Positions 33,401 to 46,508 of a stretch of DNA of 57,153 nt are shown one piece after another (the stretch's first letter is position 1; each line of letters begins with the position of its first letter). A program made the position numbers and the translations under genes. The stretch is from Symbiodinium natans (Eukaryota > Sar > Dinophyceae > Suessiales > Symbiodiniaceae). The notes under the pieces are model-generated. The model was given only the letters and a program-made list of their open reading frames with translations, made no database searches and was not told where the DNA came from. Where the stretch lies: NCBI GenBank assembly GCA_905221605.1, contig CAJNDS010002204.1:530501-587653 (forward strand). The letters run 5' to 3'.

Positions 33401-36400
33401 GCAGGCTCTGGGGAGGTTGGAGATGTGGTAAAGTACCATCTGCTACCATTGTTCTGCGCAGTGATGCTCATCTGTCGCCAAGTCTAAAAGTAGCCTCGTG
33501 CAGTTGTCTGTTGCTTTCAGCAGGAGCGATAAGCCGTGAGTTTCTCCTCGTGTCGGAGGGCATGGCTTTGTGCTCTACTAGCAATCCTTCAACGCAGAAA
33601 TTAAGCCTTCTACGCTGCCTTGCTGAGGACAATGTGAGAGACAGTGGAGATCCCGTCAGTAAGGCGGCTGCTCCAAGCCAGAGTGCTCAACTGTTATCGC
33701 CAGGACTTGATTTGGAGGGTCGATGGTATGAGCTTGCGTCAACACGCCTATGCGTGTGCGGGCGTATAGACTTTGTTGTAGTCTGGCCCGGGGCGCATCA
33801 TGGCGAATCCTGTATCGACTTTCGATTCTTAGCAGATACAAAGGACCACGACGGATAAATGTCCTTCAGCTAGATTTTGCCGAAGAGGCATCCCTCTTCG
33901 ACTTGGTCGCGGCCCTCGGAGCCGTTGGTCCATCCCTGCTCATGGAGGACATTGCCGCAGGCTTAAGCTGTTGTTGTGGCTTGCATGCGTTTGCATTGCC
34001 CATCATGGCCCCATCGCTGACCATCACTCTGCCTGCTTCAAGAAGTAGGTCTGTAAGAAGGAGTGCGCTCTGCACTAGCACTGCACCAAGGCTGAGCGTG
34101 CCCGTCAGAAGTTCGGAAACACCGACGCAATTTGGGAAGGCGGCCTGACCCGCACCATTGTTTCTTCTAATTCTTTCATTTCAATTTCTTCAGACCTGAA
34201 CCAACCCCGCAGGTCACCATGTTTCAGCGAAATTGGCGCAGAAGCGATATGTTTAAACAGCTGGGTTTAGGCTGGACCATGGTGGTGCGAGTTTCTTCGC
34301 TACACAGACGGTTAGGGCGTTATGAGATTTGTGGTGGCCGACTCGTACCCTAACAGGAAAGACCTTTGATCTTCGGGATACTTCTGGCATTTTGAGGTTT
34401 TGGACATGTTCGTCCTTGTTGGACCCTAGGAAGATGTAGGAAGAGTTGTGGTATCTGTGTGATTTCAGCATCGTGCGTTTAGCTCGCTTCTCATGACCAG
34501 GTCTTGGGCCAGGCAGTTCAAGCAAGGAGAACATTGAGCTAAAGGCTCTGCCAGCACATGCCGGCAATCTGGAAGCATCTCCGATGAGATGTCGCTGTCA
34601 GGTGTTCGAACGAAAGCTCATCGACCGGCTGGGCTTGGCCAAGGCGGCCGCGCAGAAGGCTCCAGCACACGATTGATGCTTTTGCTCTATTGATACAACT
34701 CCTGCTCCCTAGGCTTGTCGAATCTTGGACGTTGATGATGGCGGGGATCTTTCACGATCTGAGTTCTCAGACCGCAATGTACCTGCAATCCTGACAAACG
34801 TATGATTCCAGAATGCCACCCTGCCCCACCGGGCCGATGTATATGTCTGTGTCTGTCTCTGTGTGTGTGTGTGTGTGTGGGTGGGTGTGAGTGTGTGTGT
34901 GTGTGTGTTTTTTCGGTTGAGTGTTTTTTCGGTTGTGGTGTTTCTTTCTCTTTGCGTTTTTGTGCATCCGAGGCTCATCTCCGCCTTGGCGCTGTCCAGA
35001 CCCACTCTGCACATGGAAGACTTCCGGCGAAAGGCGGGGCAGAGCAGCGACATCAGAGGATCTTCATGGATTTTTATTCGAGTTGAAATTCGGAAAGATT
35101 GCCAGAAGCGACCGCTGCAGGTTCAGCAGCGCTATCGCAGCATCGAGGCGATCTTCCGAGAATCCTTTGAGCACCTGGAGAACGAGGATGCATCCACTCT
35201 TGCCCAGCATTATCTGCAGACAACAGCCGTTGCAGCTGACTTGGGCAGGAGTTGAACAACGATGACGACATGCGGCGTCTTGGGTGCAAAGGGTGAATCT
35301 GGCATTGGGCGCCCTTAACCGCCTTAGCCTCCTGAACCTCAACCATCTTACCCAACAGGCGCTCAAACCCTGGACCCGGAAACTGCACGCCTCCCCCTTC
35401 AGCCTCCCCAAAGGATCTAGACTCTAGAGGCTCTTCCCGACTTAAACCTGGTCATGCCTTCGCTGTTTCGGGATTCCGGAGGCGTTATTTCTAAAGACAA
35501 TGTCCGAGCGAAAATCTGTTGCCGCGCCTCTCAGGGTTTCCCATCGCGGGTTCAAATAAAAGTGAGTTTGACTTCGTTGGGTCACGAAAGCTGGTCCAGC
35601 ATTTTTCAACAAGACCGACCGATTACCACCTGTATCAACAGATGCACTCGACCCGACTCGTATCGGGCGCAAGCCAGGTTGACCTGCCCGGAGTTCGCAG
35701 AGATTCTGGAGGAACTGGACTTCAGCAGGCTATCGAAATCGCAGCATAGCATCACTATGCATCACTGTAGCCATCGCTTTAGCCGTGCTGCACTGTCCTG
35801 GCGATGCTGTTGGTATGAGGCGGGAGACCAGCTACCTGTTCTGGCTAGCCGATGCAAGCGGAACAGCAAAGCTGACCCTTTACGAGTGCCTCACTGTGCA
35901 TATAAGGATGCGGGTGAGCACTAGGACGTTCCAAGATGCTTCAAGTCGCCACAACGCGCCACAACACCATGGACATGCTTTAGCAGTGGTCAGGTCAACC
36001 TCTGCCTGGAGCGTGTGACCAACCTAGATAACCTAGCATTCTGTCAACCGACCATCCTGAAATGGACCGTCAAGCCTCGGCAAACTGCAATACACTGTAA
36101 TCGTGGTAAGCTATGTAAATCGGTGCCTGTTGGTACCCTGGCGCAAAGGTTCTTCCGCGGAGTGAAGCTCTTTGTGCCCAGCTGCGTGGTCGAGGGCATC
36201 CGCCTGCAGGTGAGGACACTGCATTACACTGCTCTCGAAGGAGTAAAAAAAACTTGCAGACCGAGCAATGAGAGCAATGCATTCATTGGGAGCAGGCTCT
36301 GGTCCATCATCGGCGGATTGCCGATCTCTTCCGCAACTCTGGGGTGGCCTGGGATCGGCGTCTGAACTGTCAGGCACAGGTTGCGGAATGTTGCAGAGTA

Positions 36401-37338
36401 GGGGGGTCAATTTGAGAGCAATATGCAGGGGAAGCTAATCTGCCCGCAGAAGAGGCGTTCGCGCAGCTGTTGTGCAAGCTGGATGTGAAGTGTGAGGAGC
36501 GAAGCATCAGCATGCATCTGCTCTGATTGATGATTCAAATTGATTCAAGCAGCTGAAGTTGAGAACAGGGCTCTGCGCTCATGGATAGGAGCCACAGCTG
36601 ATTTTCGACTTCTTGGATGTCCGCAGCTGTGGTAGCGTCTGCATCAGCGAGGCCAAATTGAGAGCCATCGCTGAACATGTGGCTGCAGTCTCTCCAGCAC
36701 CTTCAAGCCTTCACACCTGAAGAGAAGCATCTTCCTTCATTCGGGATAGCCGGGATTGTTGGCTCTTATGACGTCGCGCGTTCTTGCAGGTGGTCTCCTG
36801 TTTGCAGAATCTGACGCCTGGCGTAAAGGCCTGCCTCCCCATGTGGCCCACATCCCACTGCGCATGTTGTGAGTTGATGCGCAGTCTCATTTCGAATAGC
36901 ATTATAGTCCTACATGACTGCAAGAAACAAGCTCGCGACATGCGGGTCCGCGTCATCGGTGCCGCATGCAGTAGAATAATGTACGGTTACTACAGCAGTA
37001 GGGAGGTTCCACAAATGACAAGGCGCAGGGCAGTACAACTGGTGTTCCATGCACAGCGTTGGCTGCAGGAACGCTCCACATCACAAGAGTCTGACAAACG
37101 GGTTGAGAAGGACCGCGCAGTGCAACAAAAGTCAAGGGCTTTCGCAGCCCTGCTATCCAGGACGTTCGTGCAGCCCTTGCACCGATGCACAAGACGGTGC
37201 TTTTCTCAGCTTCCGGCGAACGGACGCAGATGCAGGGAAATCGGAATGCAGAATAGTGCAGATGTGGATATTTGCAGCAGCTGCCTTCAGAGGTCACCGA
37301 GCTAAAGTCGACTATGAAACGAGACCTCTCGGAGGACC
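30455..37338 (+). CDS. Large multi-EF-hand protein, many exons
   Basis: Starts at ATG 30455, four bases after an ATAGCAG acceptor. Two long exons (30455-about 30932 and 31089-31731) encode a basic, charged region. The calcium-binding part follows: 32056-32134 plus 32229 on (DLNVNQKLGPEEW), 32360-32399 plus the 26-nt exon 32765-32790 (DLNRDG|SVTLAEF), 32906 on (AWLRSLG), 33301 on (GRIHVVEL, second half of a hand), 34602-34658 plus 34713-34778 (ILDVDDGGDLSRSEF), 35678-35725 plus 35820-35913 (DASGTAKLTLYE), 36149-36209 (FFRGVKLFVPSC), about 36454 (AFAQLLCKLDV), 36598-36687 (DVRSCGSVCISE) and about 37278-37338 (ELKSTMKRDL). At least six EF-hand-like loops occur, several split by introns. Donors are GC, GA and GT. 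Likely a calcium-responsive structural or flagellar protein; intermediate exons and the stop are unresolved. Confidence 0.7.
34855..34908. repeat. (GT)n microsatellite
   Basis: A GT-rich run interrupted by GGTGGGTGTGA lies in an intron of the multi-EF-hand gene, about 75 bases after an EF-hand exon. Confidence 0.9.
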
Positions 37339-38960
37339 TGTAAGCTGTGACAGCGAGCATTCAGCTATTTAGCTGAGCTAAGCTAATTTTGTTTATGAAT
37401 GTTCGTTGAAGCCCGATTGCACATCTGCGCAACTGCACAACGACTACAACGACTGCCCAAGCGGTTTTTGGGTCACAGGATGACCACCTGCACGTTGTGG
37501 ATCGTTGTGGCACAGCTTGGGGCGATGCGACCATTAGATACACATCCGTGTGCTATTTCATGCGCTTCTGGCTTGAGCCAGGCTTCCTTTGTCCCACCAA
37601 ATTTTTAGATGAACTCCCCACCCTTCACCACCCTTTGGGGATGCATCGTATTAATCCCCTTGCTGAAGCTGCACGCATGATGGCAAGGCCTGGTGCAATT
37701 ACAGTACGATACTTCCTCGGGCTTTGCAGATTTACGTTGCAATCCGGAAGCCATGGTTGCTTCAGTTATCTCTCCGAAAGTGTTAAGGAGGGGGGAATAC
37801 CATGAAGTCATCCTCAGGCTTGGCATTGCTGTGTGTGGGAACAGCTGTGCATGCTATTAGCCTCAGGACTTTGGAGCCATCGACATTCCCATCAACTATG
37901 TAGACTGTACCAGCTCGCTGCACACAACAAAATGGCGAGCTACACACCATTTGCACATGGTTTTGTCCGTTGCTTGAGGCACTCACGCAGCACTCCTCGC
38001 AGAGGAAGCGAGCTATTGCAAGGACTTCGCTTCTTGTCCGCGATCTCAAGATGAGCTTCTTGCAAACAAGCTCGTTTTGAGAAGGGCACGGAGCACAAGA
38101 GTCCTTGCCGCGCCAGATGCCAGCAAAGCCACATGCTTGAGTCGCGCGGCTCCGATGTAAACAAGCAACTCGTAACTCGCCGTAACTGATTCACGGCCTT
38201 CCGCGGGCCGCCTTGTGCAGACAGGCCTAGTGCGCCGGCTCGCGACATCACCGCGCTTGCCAGCGCAGGCATTGCGACTCGGTCCGGCAGCACAATTGCA
38301 GAGCTGGATGACCGCCGCTGCACCGCCACTTTTGCGACCTCGGTCAGCTTGGTGCCGTGACGCCGTGCCCTCGTATCCTCGGACCGTGATCTGTGAGGTG
38401 TCCATGTCCGATGCGTGGGCACAGACAGCGTACGTGCCACAACAAGCCAGGGAGTTTCCTTGTTGCTCTTCGTTGCGCCACTGCCGAACGGTATGCGTGT
38501 TCTCTTCTGTGACACATCTCTTAGTTGTGCAACAGTGCAGCATCGGATGTGCTGCACTGGTGCATTCTGGCATTGCAGCTCTTGCAAGTAGTCATACTGT
38601 AGTCACTTGCATTCCACTTGCCCAGAAAGCCGCGAACATGAAGAGGTTGGCGCTGCATGCTAATTGCATGCTGCCACTCAAAGACTTCCAAATGCATGGC
38701 ACGCAGCCATTTCACCTTTCCTTTTTGTCGCCAACCTGCGGCGTGCACACGGCCGAAAAAATAGCAAACCTTTGCAGATGGTCATGACGCTGCGCATCTC
38801 TGCACCATTCCAGGACGTCGGGAGGAGAGTGTCGATGTCGGTCAGCCCAAGGACGTTCAAGTTCTGCAGGATGTTACGGTCTACGATGTGTCTACGACGT
38901 AATTGCGTTGGCTTACATATCATCCGAAGCATAGCAGGGGCTGTGAGGGTCTTTGCTATT

Positions 38961-39000
38961 TTGTTGTCTGTTGTTGTCTGTTGTTGTCTGTTGTTGTCTG
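38961..39000. repeat. Tandem TTGTTGTCTG x4
   Basis: Four perfect tandem copies of a 10-mer in presumed intron sequence. Confidence 0.95.
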
Positions 39001-39465
39001 TTGTCGTCAAGCTGCTCGACTTGCTGTCCATTTTGTGATCGTTCGCTGTTGACTTCGCTTCGTTGGCCTCTCAGGAGCCTGCATCCTCCAGAGAAGCACT
39101 GGGCTTACAGCCACTTTCCGGAGCTCACGGCTCATGCGATCAACCCTTGCTGCGGACGCTTGCACAGGAAGGGTGAGAAGGCGGAGAAGCCCGAACTGCA
39201 GGGCTCTGCGGCTGTGGCAATTCCGGCCGTCGTCTGAGCCCGAACCGGACTTTGAGCATGAAAGACTTGCATGATAGATCATGATTCGGTGTTTATCAGA
39301 GTTCTGTTTATGGCTTCAGTTTTTTCTGGATGCCCCTCCGTCCGTTGTCTCGAAGCATCCGCTCGCCAGCCACAGGGGCCGAAAGCTTCCGACATCCCTG
39401 CCGCGGTCCTGAACGAGACGTTCCACAGGTTCCTTGCAAAACGACCTGTTATACATCTCAGTGCA

Positions 39466-39680
39466 TCTTATACATAATATGTATATATATATATATACAA
39501 ATTGACAAATTTACATATACCTGTGTGTATATATATACACTAATGAAGAATACATTTAATATAGTATAAACAAGTTAGAATAATACAACACAATATCTGT
39601 TATAGCTATCTCCACATAGTACACAGACACAAATATAATATAGTATTATATTATTCCATGTCATACACAAATATATGGTT
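39466..39680. other. AT-rich island
   Basis: About 215 bases with strongly raised A+T content, including alternating TATATATATATATA and several ATATAG/TATAAT-like words. The surrounding 57 kb is close to balanced or slightly GC-rich. No open reading frame or repeat family is recognisable. It may be an organelle-derived insertion, a matrix-attachment-like region or a decayed element. Confidence 0.6.
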
Positions 39681-40888
39681 CTGTGCATGGCGCTGCGTGG
39701 GAACCCTCGGCGATTCTTTGAGAATGCCTAGCAAGCGACAAGGATCAATGGCGCGCCCGAGGGACGGAAGAACAACCCAAGTGTTACAGACTACTGTGGA
39801 AAGAAGACTGTGGATACTCGGCTGCTTTCAGTGCATGGTCGTATGAGCATTGAAAGCACCCGATACTGCTGTAGGATGGGCTTTGTGGATACCTGAAGTC
39901 CACGAGCGACATCTTGGAGGCTCACAGGCCGCTTCTGTCGCATCACTACAGCAGGACAGCTCCATGGGGCGGGTGCTTGGAGACTGGATTGGACGCGCAG
40001 CATTGCAGGACGGATTGGCACAAGAAGCAAGAGAGCATAAAGGCTGTGCTGAACCGCCGCATTTAAAACGCGGTGGGATGGCCGTTTCACAGGCCTCAAC
40101 TCTCTAAAAGAGTTTGGCGATGAGGGCCACAGCGTTAATGAAAATTAATTGTCTAATTTCGCTCCCTGAGGCGGGCTGTTACAAAAGAGGCGTACGGACA
40201 TGCAGTTGACACGTGGTTGAGTCAGGGACTGCAATAGCTCCTACCATGGTCAATTGCATCATGTGGCAAAAGGCAAAGGGCCAAAGAGAGGTCACCGTCC
40301 CATGTTGTAGAGTTACGTCTTTGTTGGGCATTTCCGGAGTGCTGATCTGCCGCAATCCACGCTCAAAGTTCAACATATCTTAACATGCAACTGAATCGCC
40401 TCCAGGCACTGGGCCCTTCAAACCGGGTGAATCGGCAGAGCATATCTGGCCGAGGTCGAAATTCCATAGACCCGTAGCTACCGTAGTAGTCTGCATGCAG
40501 TCAAATGAAGTTTGCACATCCGAGTCAGGTGGTCGACAGGGTGTTTCTGGAACAGCCCAGCACAAGGTTGTCTAAGAACAGCGGCTGTAAGCCTCGGCTT
40601 CTCAAGCCAACGCTACCCTGCATTGTCAGACTTGCCAGTTTGTGCTGCTGCAGAACATGCAGCGTGGATTGCGGCAATCCCTTCGCCAAGCCATGGAGAC
40701 ATGTAGAGGGACCTTCAAAGCAAGTTGACGCCGCTGGAGGCAAACATAGAAGGCTGGGTCTTGCTGATGCGCTGTGCCTGACGACCTGCTGATGATGCTG
40801 ATGTCGACAACGATGACATAATACGCTGATGTTGCGTGTCGTCCTGCAACGATGTGGGCAGCGTACAATGTGACAGCTGCATCTGCAG

Positions 40889-43800
40889 GCGGGAAGTATG
40901 GCTAAACAGGCGGAGAAGAAGAACAAGGACTTGATGTCAACGCAGGTGCGCACCCGAGTTGGAAATGCTACTGCTTGGAACAGGGCGTGACATGTGTGGT
41001 GGTGGTCGTGTTTGCCCTATTTTGCCCTGAGGTCCTTCTGGCGGCATCCGGCTTAGCAGAATTCTACAAGTACTTTGACCAGGCGATACGGGAGAGATCG
41101 GAGAGAGAGACGGAGCGGCTGAACACAAATGGGTTTCAGTTTGAGATGTGTGAATGTGCGACTCAGTGGTTTTTCCGTATTTGTGAGAATGAGCTACATT
41201 GTTAGCAGCTACTTCCTACATGGCTGATTTTTAAGGTTGTAATCTGTAAAGCTTCCAGTAGAAGAAGACATGTATCTAAGACGTCAGAGATGTCGGCTAG
41301 CCGCGAAGCGACGCAGGCAGGCCACTCCATGTTCGACGCTATGACAAAGATTAGCGATCTCAAGGTGGGGGTCTGAACCTGTAAGCAGACGTCTTGAACG
41401 CGGCCGCAGGTGTCTGCCCGAAGTTAATAAGCTGCTGGCAAGGTGGAGCAGATCCTGCTGGAGGTCGAGGCACGCTGCGGCGTCACCTTCAACGCCGCCG
41501 TACGAATCAGGCTCTGGAAGGCAGGCGCCAGTGAGTCCACACAGAAGCACGATGTGCCATGATACATCACGAAACCGTTTGAGATTGTTTGCCACAGGCT
41601 CTCACAGAATTCACAGAGCAAGCATGCACGAGGCGCTTCGCTACCAGTGGTTCCGCGGGCCAGGCAAAGGTAACCTGGCTTTGGGACTCGCTCTGCGGGG
41701 ACTTCACGTCTAAATCGTTCTGAACGCCTTGCCTTATCTGTCAATGGGTCTGGCCATTTATGGCCAAATCGCCATTCTCAGTCAACCGAGGCATGAAGTT
41801 CGTAGAACGCACGGATGTGCCACAGCTGCCCGGGCCTCGTGTTAGACAGGGGTCGCGCGCAGGTTGCTATGCTTGATGAAGCATGAGCCCTCAGGCACTT
41901 GCCTCCTTTGGAGTGGCAAGAGCAGGACAGCAAATTCAGGCTGCCACATTTTAGACTTGCGTGTCATGTTTGCTCTGCTTGGTGGCGGTGTCTTGAGCCA
42001 TCTCTCAGCAGCCTGCAAGGTTTGCCGATCTGGAGTCTGACCGGCAACGACAGATTGTAAGTGTCTTGTCCTGCTTTAACGGAATGTGATGGCATGTTCG
42101 AATGATGTTGGTGCCAACAGCTTGCCGGCATGAGCACAGCACATCTCAGCAGTCCACTGAAGGAAAAATCAAGCAACTGGCGCCCGGTGAAACCGGCCAA
42201 TCCCTACAGACCTTCCAGTTTGAAGTGCTGGGCCTACTTGAGTTTCCTTGAGTACTGCAGTGTTCCAGTCCCGTGGTGGCTCAAAGGTTTATACCCGCAC
42301 TCCCGACCTCATCTACGAGTATCGAGACTTGGAGCGGTGCGTCCAGGCGTGATTTCGACAGCTGCAGTGTGGCTCTTCATTACCGAAGCCGGTCTTCACC
42401 CTTGTTCGTCCCGTTTGTGTCGAGGTGTGTCTTTAAGAAATTGTCAGGAGTGGGAGCGGCGGAATCCGCGATCGATGATTCAGGAGGACACCGTACACCG
42501 GCAACGGCTGCAAACGCGACAGTATGCGGCGGCGTTTAAACGGTCTTCGAGATGTTCTGAAGCTTTTGACAGGACATGCGGGAAGAGGTTATGCGTATGA
42601 GAATGAAAAGTGCTGCCGACATCCTGCTTGTCTGCTTCTGCAGAATATGGCATCCGTACTTGAATTCTGTGCCAGGTTGTATCGATGCTGCGAATGCAAG
42701 CATTGCGCCACTCAGCTGCATGCAAGCCCTCCCCAATATCTCAATCAAGCACGACAGCAAACACATGCCTTGCGCTTGGAAGCGAAGACTGACTGCGCCC
42801 AGCCAAGGGTAAGGAAGGCGCGAGCCCACAAGTTGAAAAGCTATGCGTCCACCCTGTTGCTGATTCAGCTACTTGGAGTGATTCCTGGCCTCCTGCATGG
42901 CATCAGTTGAAATTGCAATGATTGGCGTCTGCACTGAGGCTCGTGATGTTCTCACTGTGTGTCTTGGCTACTCTCTGGAAGTCGCCGGCTCCACTTGGCA
43001 TCCTTGGTCGGTGTCGATGCCCAAGGCGTGGCCATGCTGCTAACAGCCTTCGCTTCGCTTAACAACACGCCGCCTCAGCCCTTCGGATAAATTGGGGTTT
43101 GTGGGTAGGGCAATTGCTATGGTGCAGGGTAGGTAAGGATCCAGCTCGGCCATGGGCCGTTGCAAAATTTGTATCCGGTCTTCGATTTCCCTTTCACGGC
43201 AGATGTATCTGGCTTTCATCCAACTTGTTCATTCATCCTGTAAGTAAGTCTTTTTAAGCGCCCGCAGCTCCGCTGGTAGCACCTGGTAGGGCTCAGGACA
43301 GGCAACCACACAGACAATGACGCCGGAACCTGGTTGATCATGCTTGCAGGACTGCCTGCTCTGCATCCAAGGATTCTGTTCACATTCTTCTTATCCAGAT
43401 CCCTGGCTGAAATTGTTTTGCCACGGGCTACTTCACGACACTTGTAGATACGAAGACACCTGATCTCCTGGCGAGGCAAGCAGTTTTTGTCATCTATGGC
43501 GACGTTGCCGCAAGATACAGCTGATGTGCTCACACTGCGACAGTGACAAAGCAAGTCGTTGAAGTCTCTTATGCAGATCACGTTCTTGCACATCTTAGGT
43601 ATTCTTTACAGCATCGGTTGTGGCAAACGTCGTTTCAGAGCGTGCGCGGGGAGATCCGCTCATCCGCGAGCTCAGAAAGACAGTCTGAGCCTTCCAAAAG
43701 CTTTCTTGTTGTTCTTGCCGATTTTGGTGCGCTATTGTGGCCTTGCAAAGTAATGACCACGTGTTCATTCATACACATTCGGTGAACTCTCAACCAAGGT

Positions 43801-46508
43801 ATTGAGCTGCGAACGGCTCATCGAGCGAATTAGCGACTCAACACAAAAGTCACTTACGCCTGTGTGGGGATAGCAAACGCCAAAACTTGTGCCTTCGTGG
43901 ACCTTGATGTTAATGTTGGACCCGCTTGTGTAGGAGCCCTCTGTGAAGTCAAGTCTTCCGGTTATTCAGGATTGGGGGACTAGTCGAGTTGTTGGCTTGT
44001 GAAACACGATTCAAACCTTACACTCCTAAGCCTTCAACGGCTATCCTGCACCGCCTGCAATTTGTCATTCTATGCCACCAACAAGACGGTCATGAAAGGG
44101 GTGGCCAGCCCGGACCTTGGATTGCATAGGCTTGGATGTCAAAGGCATTGCCTCTTGATTGAAGGGGCAACACTTCAATCTCAACTCTTCAGAGTTCTTC
44201 AGCCCTGTTGGCTTGTGGTTTCAAAGGCAGAATTTGGCTTAATTGTTGACTAAATGGCTAGCCCCTCAAGATCTTGAGGCAATAAGCCTTGGAAAAATCC
44301 CAGGCTTTGCTTGGCCTGTTGGCTGAAAGCGGGAATGGCCGTAATCCCTTTGGCGGGGAGGGGGAACACTAAAGACGGTCCTAAATCCCACAACCAAATG
44401 CTGAGGTGATTTTCGCATCGCCACGGAGGAGTTGCGCCTGCAGAAAAACGAGGCTCCCAAGAGACACTTCAAAGCCTAAAGGACGAGTGCAGAAGCGGCA
44501 TGTAACCGCAAGGCTGGCAAAAAAGGTGTTCCTGTTGGCCTCAACCTGAATGTTTCGACAGAGAAACTTGGTTGCAGAGCTCAAACAACTCGCGCAAGAG
44601 TCTGAAGCTCGCGATGCATAACATTCTACTGCTTCACCGAGGGGCAAGAAAGCCGAGCAGCAACTTGCCATAAAAATTGCTTAACCTCAACTCCCTGCCG
44701 CTGTTTGTGCTGCAGTTCATTTCTGTCTGTTGGGTTCAACCTGCATGCTGATGAGCCAAATTAGACTACAGCCAACTCTGGCAGCTTAGTGGCAGTTTCA
44801 TTGCAGATTATAAACTGTGCTTCGATTCCAAAGGCACGAGGATGGTGATGACCCGAATCAGGCCGGGCGCACGGCGCGGACGGTTGGTGCTCTCCTTTTG
44901 TGGTTTTCTTTTTGTCTCTTTCGTCTTGTCGAGCGGAGTTGAAGACTTACGAGAGGTCCGCCAGCGGGGAAGAAGGCGGCATGCTTTTGCTCTTTGCTGT
45001 TTGGTGTGTCATAGTGTCAATTTCAGAAGCACTCCGCATGGCGGCACAACGGCTTCACAAAACAGTATTGTGCGGGGATCGTACAGGGATTCACCATGAA
45101 TGTTACTGTCAGGGGCAAGAAAAAGAAGGAGCGGCCCAAAGATGAAGCCCTGCAACTCTGGGCACCAGATGTCTCTTCACCGCAAGGAGAGCTGAAAGAG
45201 AGCTGACGCACAGGACAGTGCAAGGTGAGCCATCATACAGGAATGTAGCATGCAAGATTGATAGAGAGACTCAGCCTGTGCTTAGGCCGGTAAGTTGGAT
45301 AGCTGCCGGCTCAGGGGATCTTTCGCTACAGACCTTTCTCCCGCAGTCGCGGCTCTTCCACTAGACGAGTGCCCGCAAAGCTTTCAGCGTGAGGCTGTGC
45401 GAAATGACTGTTGGATGCGTGCGAGCGGATGCAAGGTCAAGAGCTTCAGATGATGCAGAAGCAACTTGCGCAGAGCTTCAAAAGACTGGACGCTGCGAAC
45501 TCGGCAGTGCAGCCGCAGAAAGGCGCATTCCCGTAATTTCACGTGTTTCCAAACGTTCACGGAAGGCTCCACCAGAAGACTTTCAGCGGCCCGGCGGTGA
45601 TCGCATGCGAGCTTTCCATCGTGCGCCCTGCAGCAGTTTCTGTTGCCTTGTTTGTTGCTTCGAACAGCCGCAACTACGATCAGCTACGTGATGCGGTGCT
45701 GTGAATTGCATTGAATGGCTAAGATTTTCTACTCGTTTGCCTACTCGCATGCACGCCCGCAGAAAAGCTCGGCGGCGTGTCGGAAGACGACCTCTGCGTG
45801 CAGATCACAAGCAAGCAGCAGAAGAGGCGTCAGGCAGGCATCACACCACCGCAACTCACAGAGGGAGCGGGAGTGATCTGTACTGTAGAAGAAGAGCGAG
45901 ATCTGATTTGGCCTGCGCCGGTGCGGCTGCGTTCCCGCCAGGGAGTCTGGAGTGTACAGAATTGCGCAGAAGGAAGCAGAAGAGAATTGAAGAGATGTGA
46001 GTTTCGGCAGTTGGCTTCAGGCCTATGTGGAGCAGCTGAAGGAACAAGCACTGGCAAAGCTTCCGAAAAACCCTCCACCGCCTGCCTTGGCCATGCAGTC
46101 TGCTGGGCAGGACTCCGCACATGGGCACAGCAAATATAAGCACATATCACTGTATGGGCAGGGTAGGCCACATCATGTCACATCTGACATTGCAATCGTT
46201 GCAAGCTTTTCTCTTCTGGCTTTTGACCAAGAAGCCTTGAGTTGCAGGATGATCGTCGTCAAGCACGCAGAGCCCAGGCAAGCATGGGCAGCACGCAGGC
46301 CAGCTCAGACTGCGCGTGGCTGTTGGCATTGTGCCCACTTCGCACACATGCCTCGCCTGATTGCAGTGACAACAGCCGCGTGATGGCATGCAACCCGTCA
46401 GGCGCAAACCATCGGGCGGCAACTCACGGATCAGCCCTGAACAGTTCGAGACAGCGAGTGCTCGAACTGTTCGAAGCCTTTACAAATTTAATGGCAGCCA
46501 ATGTCTGA
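40889..46508 (+). CDS. Coiled-coil protein, many short exons
   Basis: Well-formed exons on the + strand: 40889-40945 (MAKQAEKKNKDLMSTQ), 41443-41520 (VEQILLEVEARCGVTF), 42287-42336 (VYTRTPDLIYEYRDLER), 44406-44452 (FRIATEELRLQKNE), about 44575-44620 (ELKQLAQESEARD), about 45100-45208 (a KKKKERPKDEALQLW segment), about 45427-45510 (ELQMMQKQLAQSFKRL), about 45770-45830 (LGGVSEDDLCVQITSKQ), about 46018-46100 (AYVEQLKEQALAKLPK) and a terminal stretch ending LELFEAFTNLMAANV with TGA at 46506-46508. The first two join in phase; AG|G acceptors and GT/GC donors recur. The intermediate exons are not all in phase, so some are missing and it might be more than one gene. The composition is Lys/Glu/Gln-rich and helical, as in flagellar or cytoskeletal proteins. 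No domain recognised. Confidence 0.45.
42950..44400. other. Long presumed intron, nothing recognised
   Basis: No exon with motif or convincing composition was found between the exons at 42.3 and 44.4 kb, although open frames occur on both strands. Confidence 0.35.
46439..46472. repeat. 12-bp perfect hairpin in or next to terminal exon
   Basis: GAACAGTTCGAG (46439-46450) and CTCGAACTGTTC (46461-46472) are perfect inverted copies around a 10-nt loop. The stem overlaps the frame that ends the coiled-coil gene at 46508, so it would form in the mRNA close to the stop codon. Confidence 0.9.

Larger units (their letters stand above)
37339..40888 (+). other. Unassigned; scattered candidate exons, repeats
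   Basis: Candidate coding pieces on the + strand are: 38243-38345, a frame with DITALASAGIATRSGSTIAE; 38812-38905 after TTCCAG, with RREESVDVGQPKDVQVLQ ending at TAA; and 39075-39170 after CTCAG, with EPASSREALGLQPLSGA. They may be the 3' exons of the EF-hand gene or another gene. A 10-mer tandem repeat and an AT-rich island also lie here. From 39690 to 40880 I see nothing convincing. Confidence 0.3.

Noticed and set aside
38961-39000. Repeat array as CRISPR
   Set aside because: The 10-mers are directly adjacent without spacers and the genome is eukaryotic.
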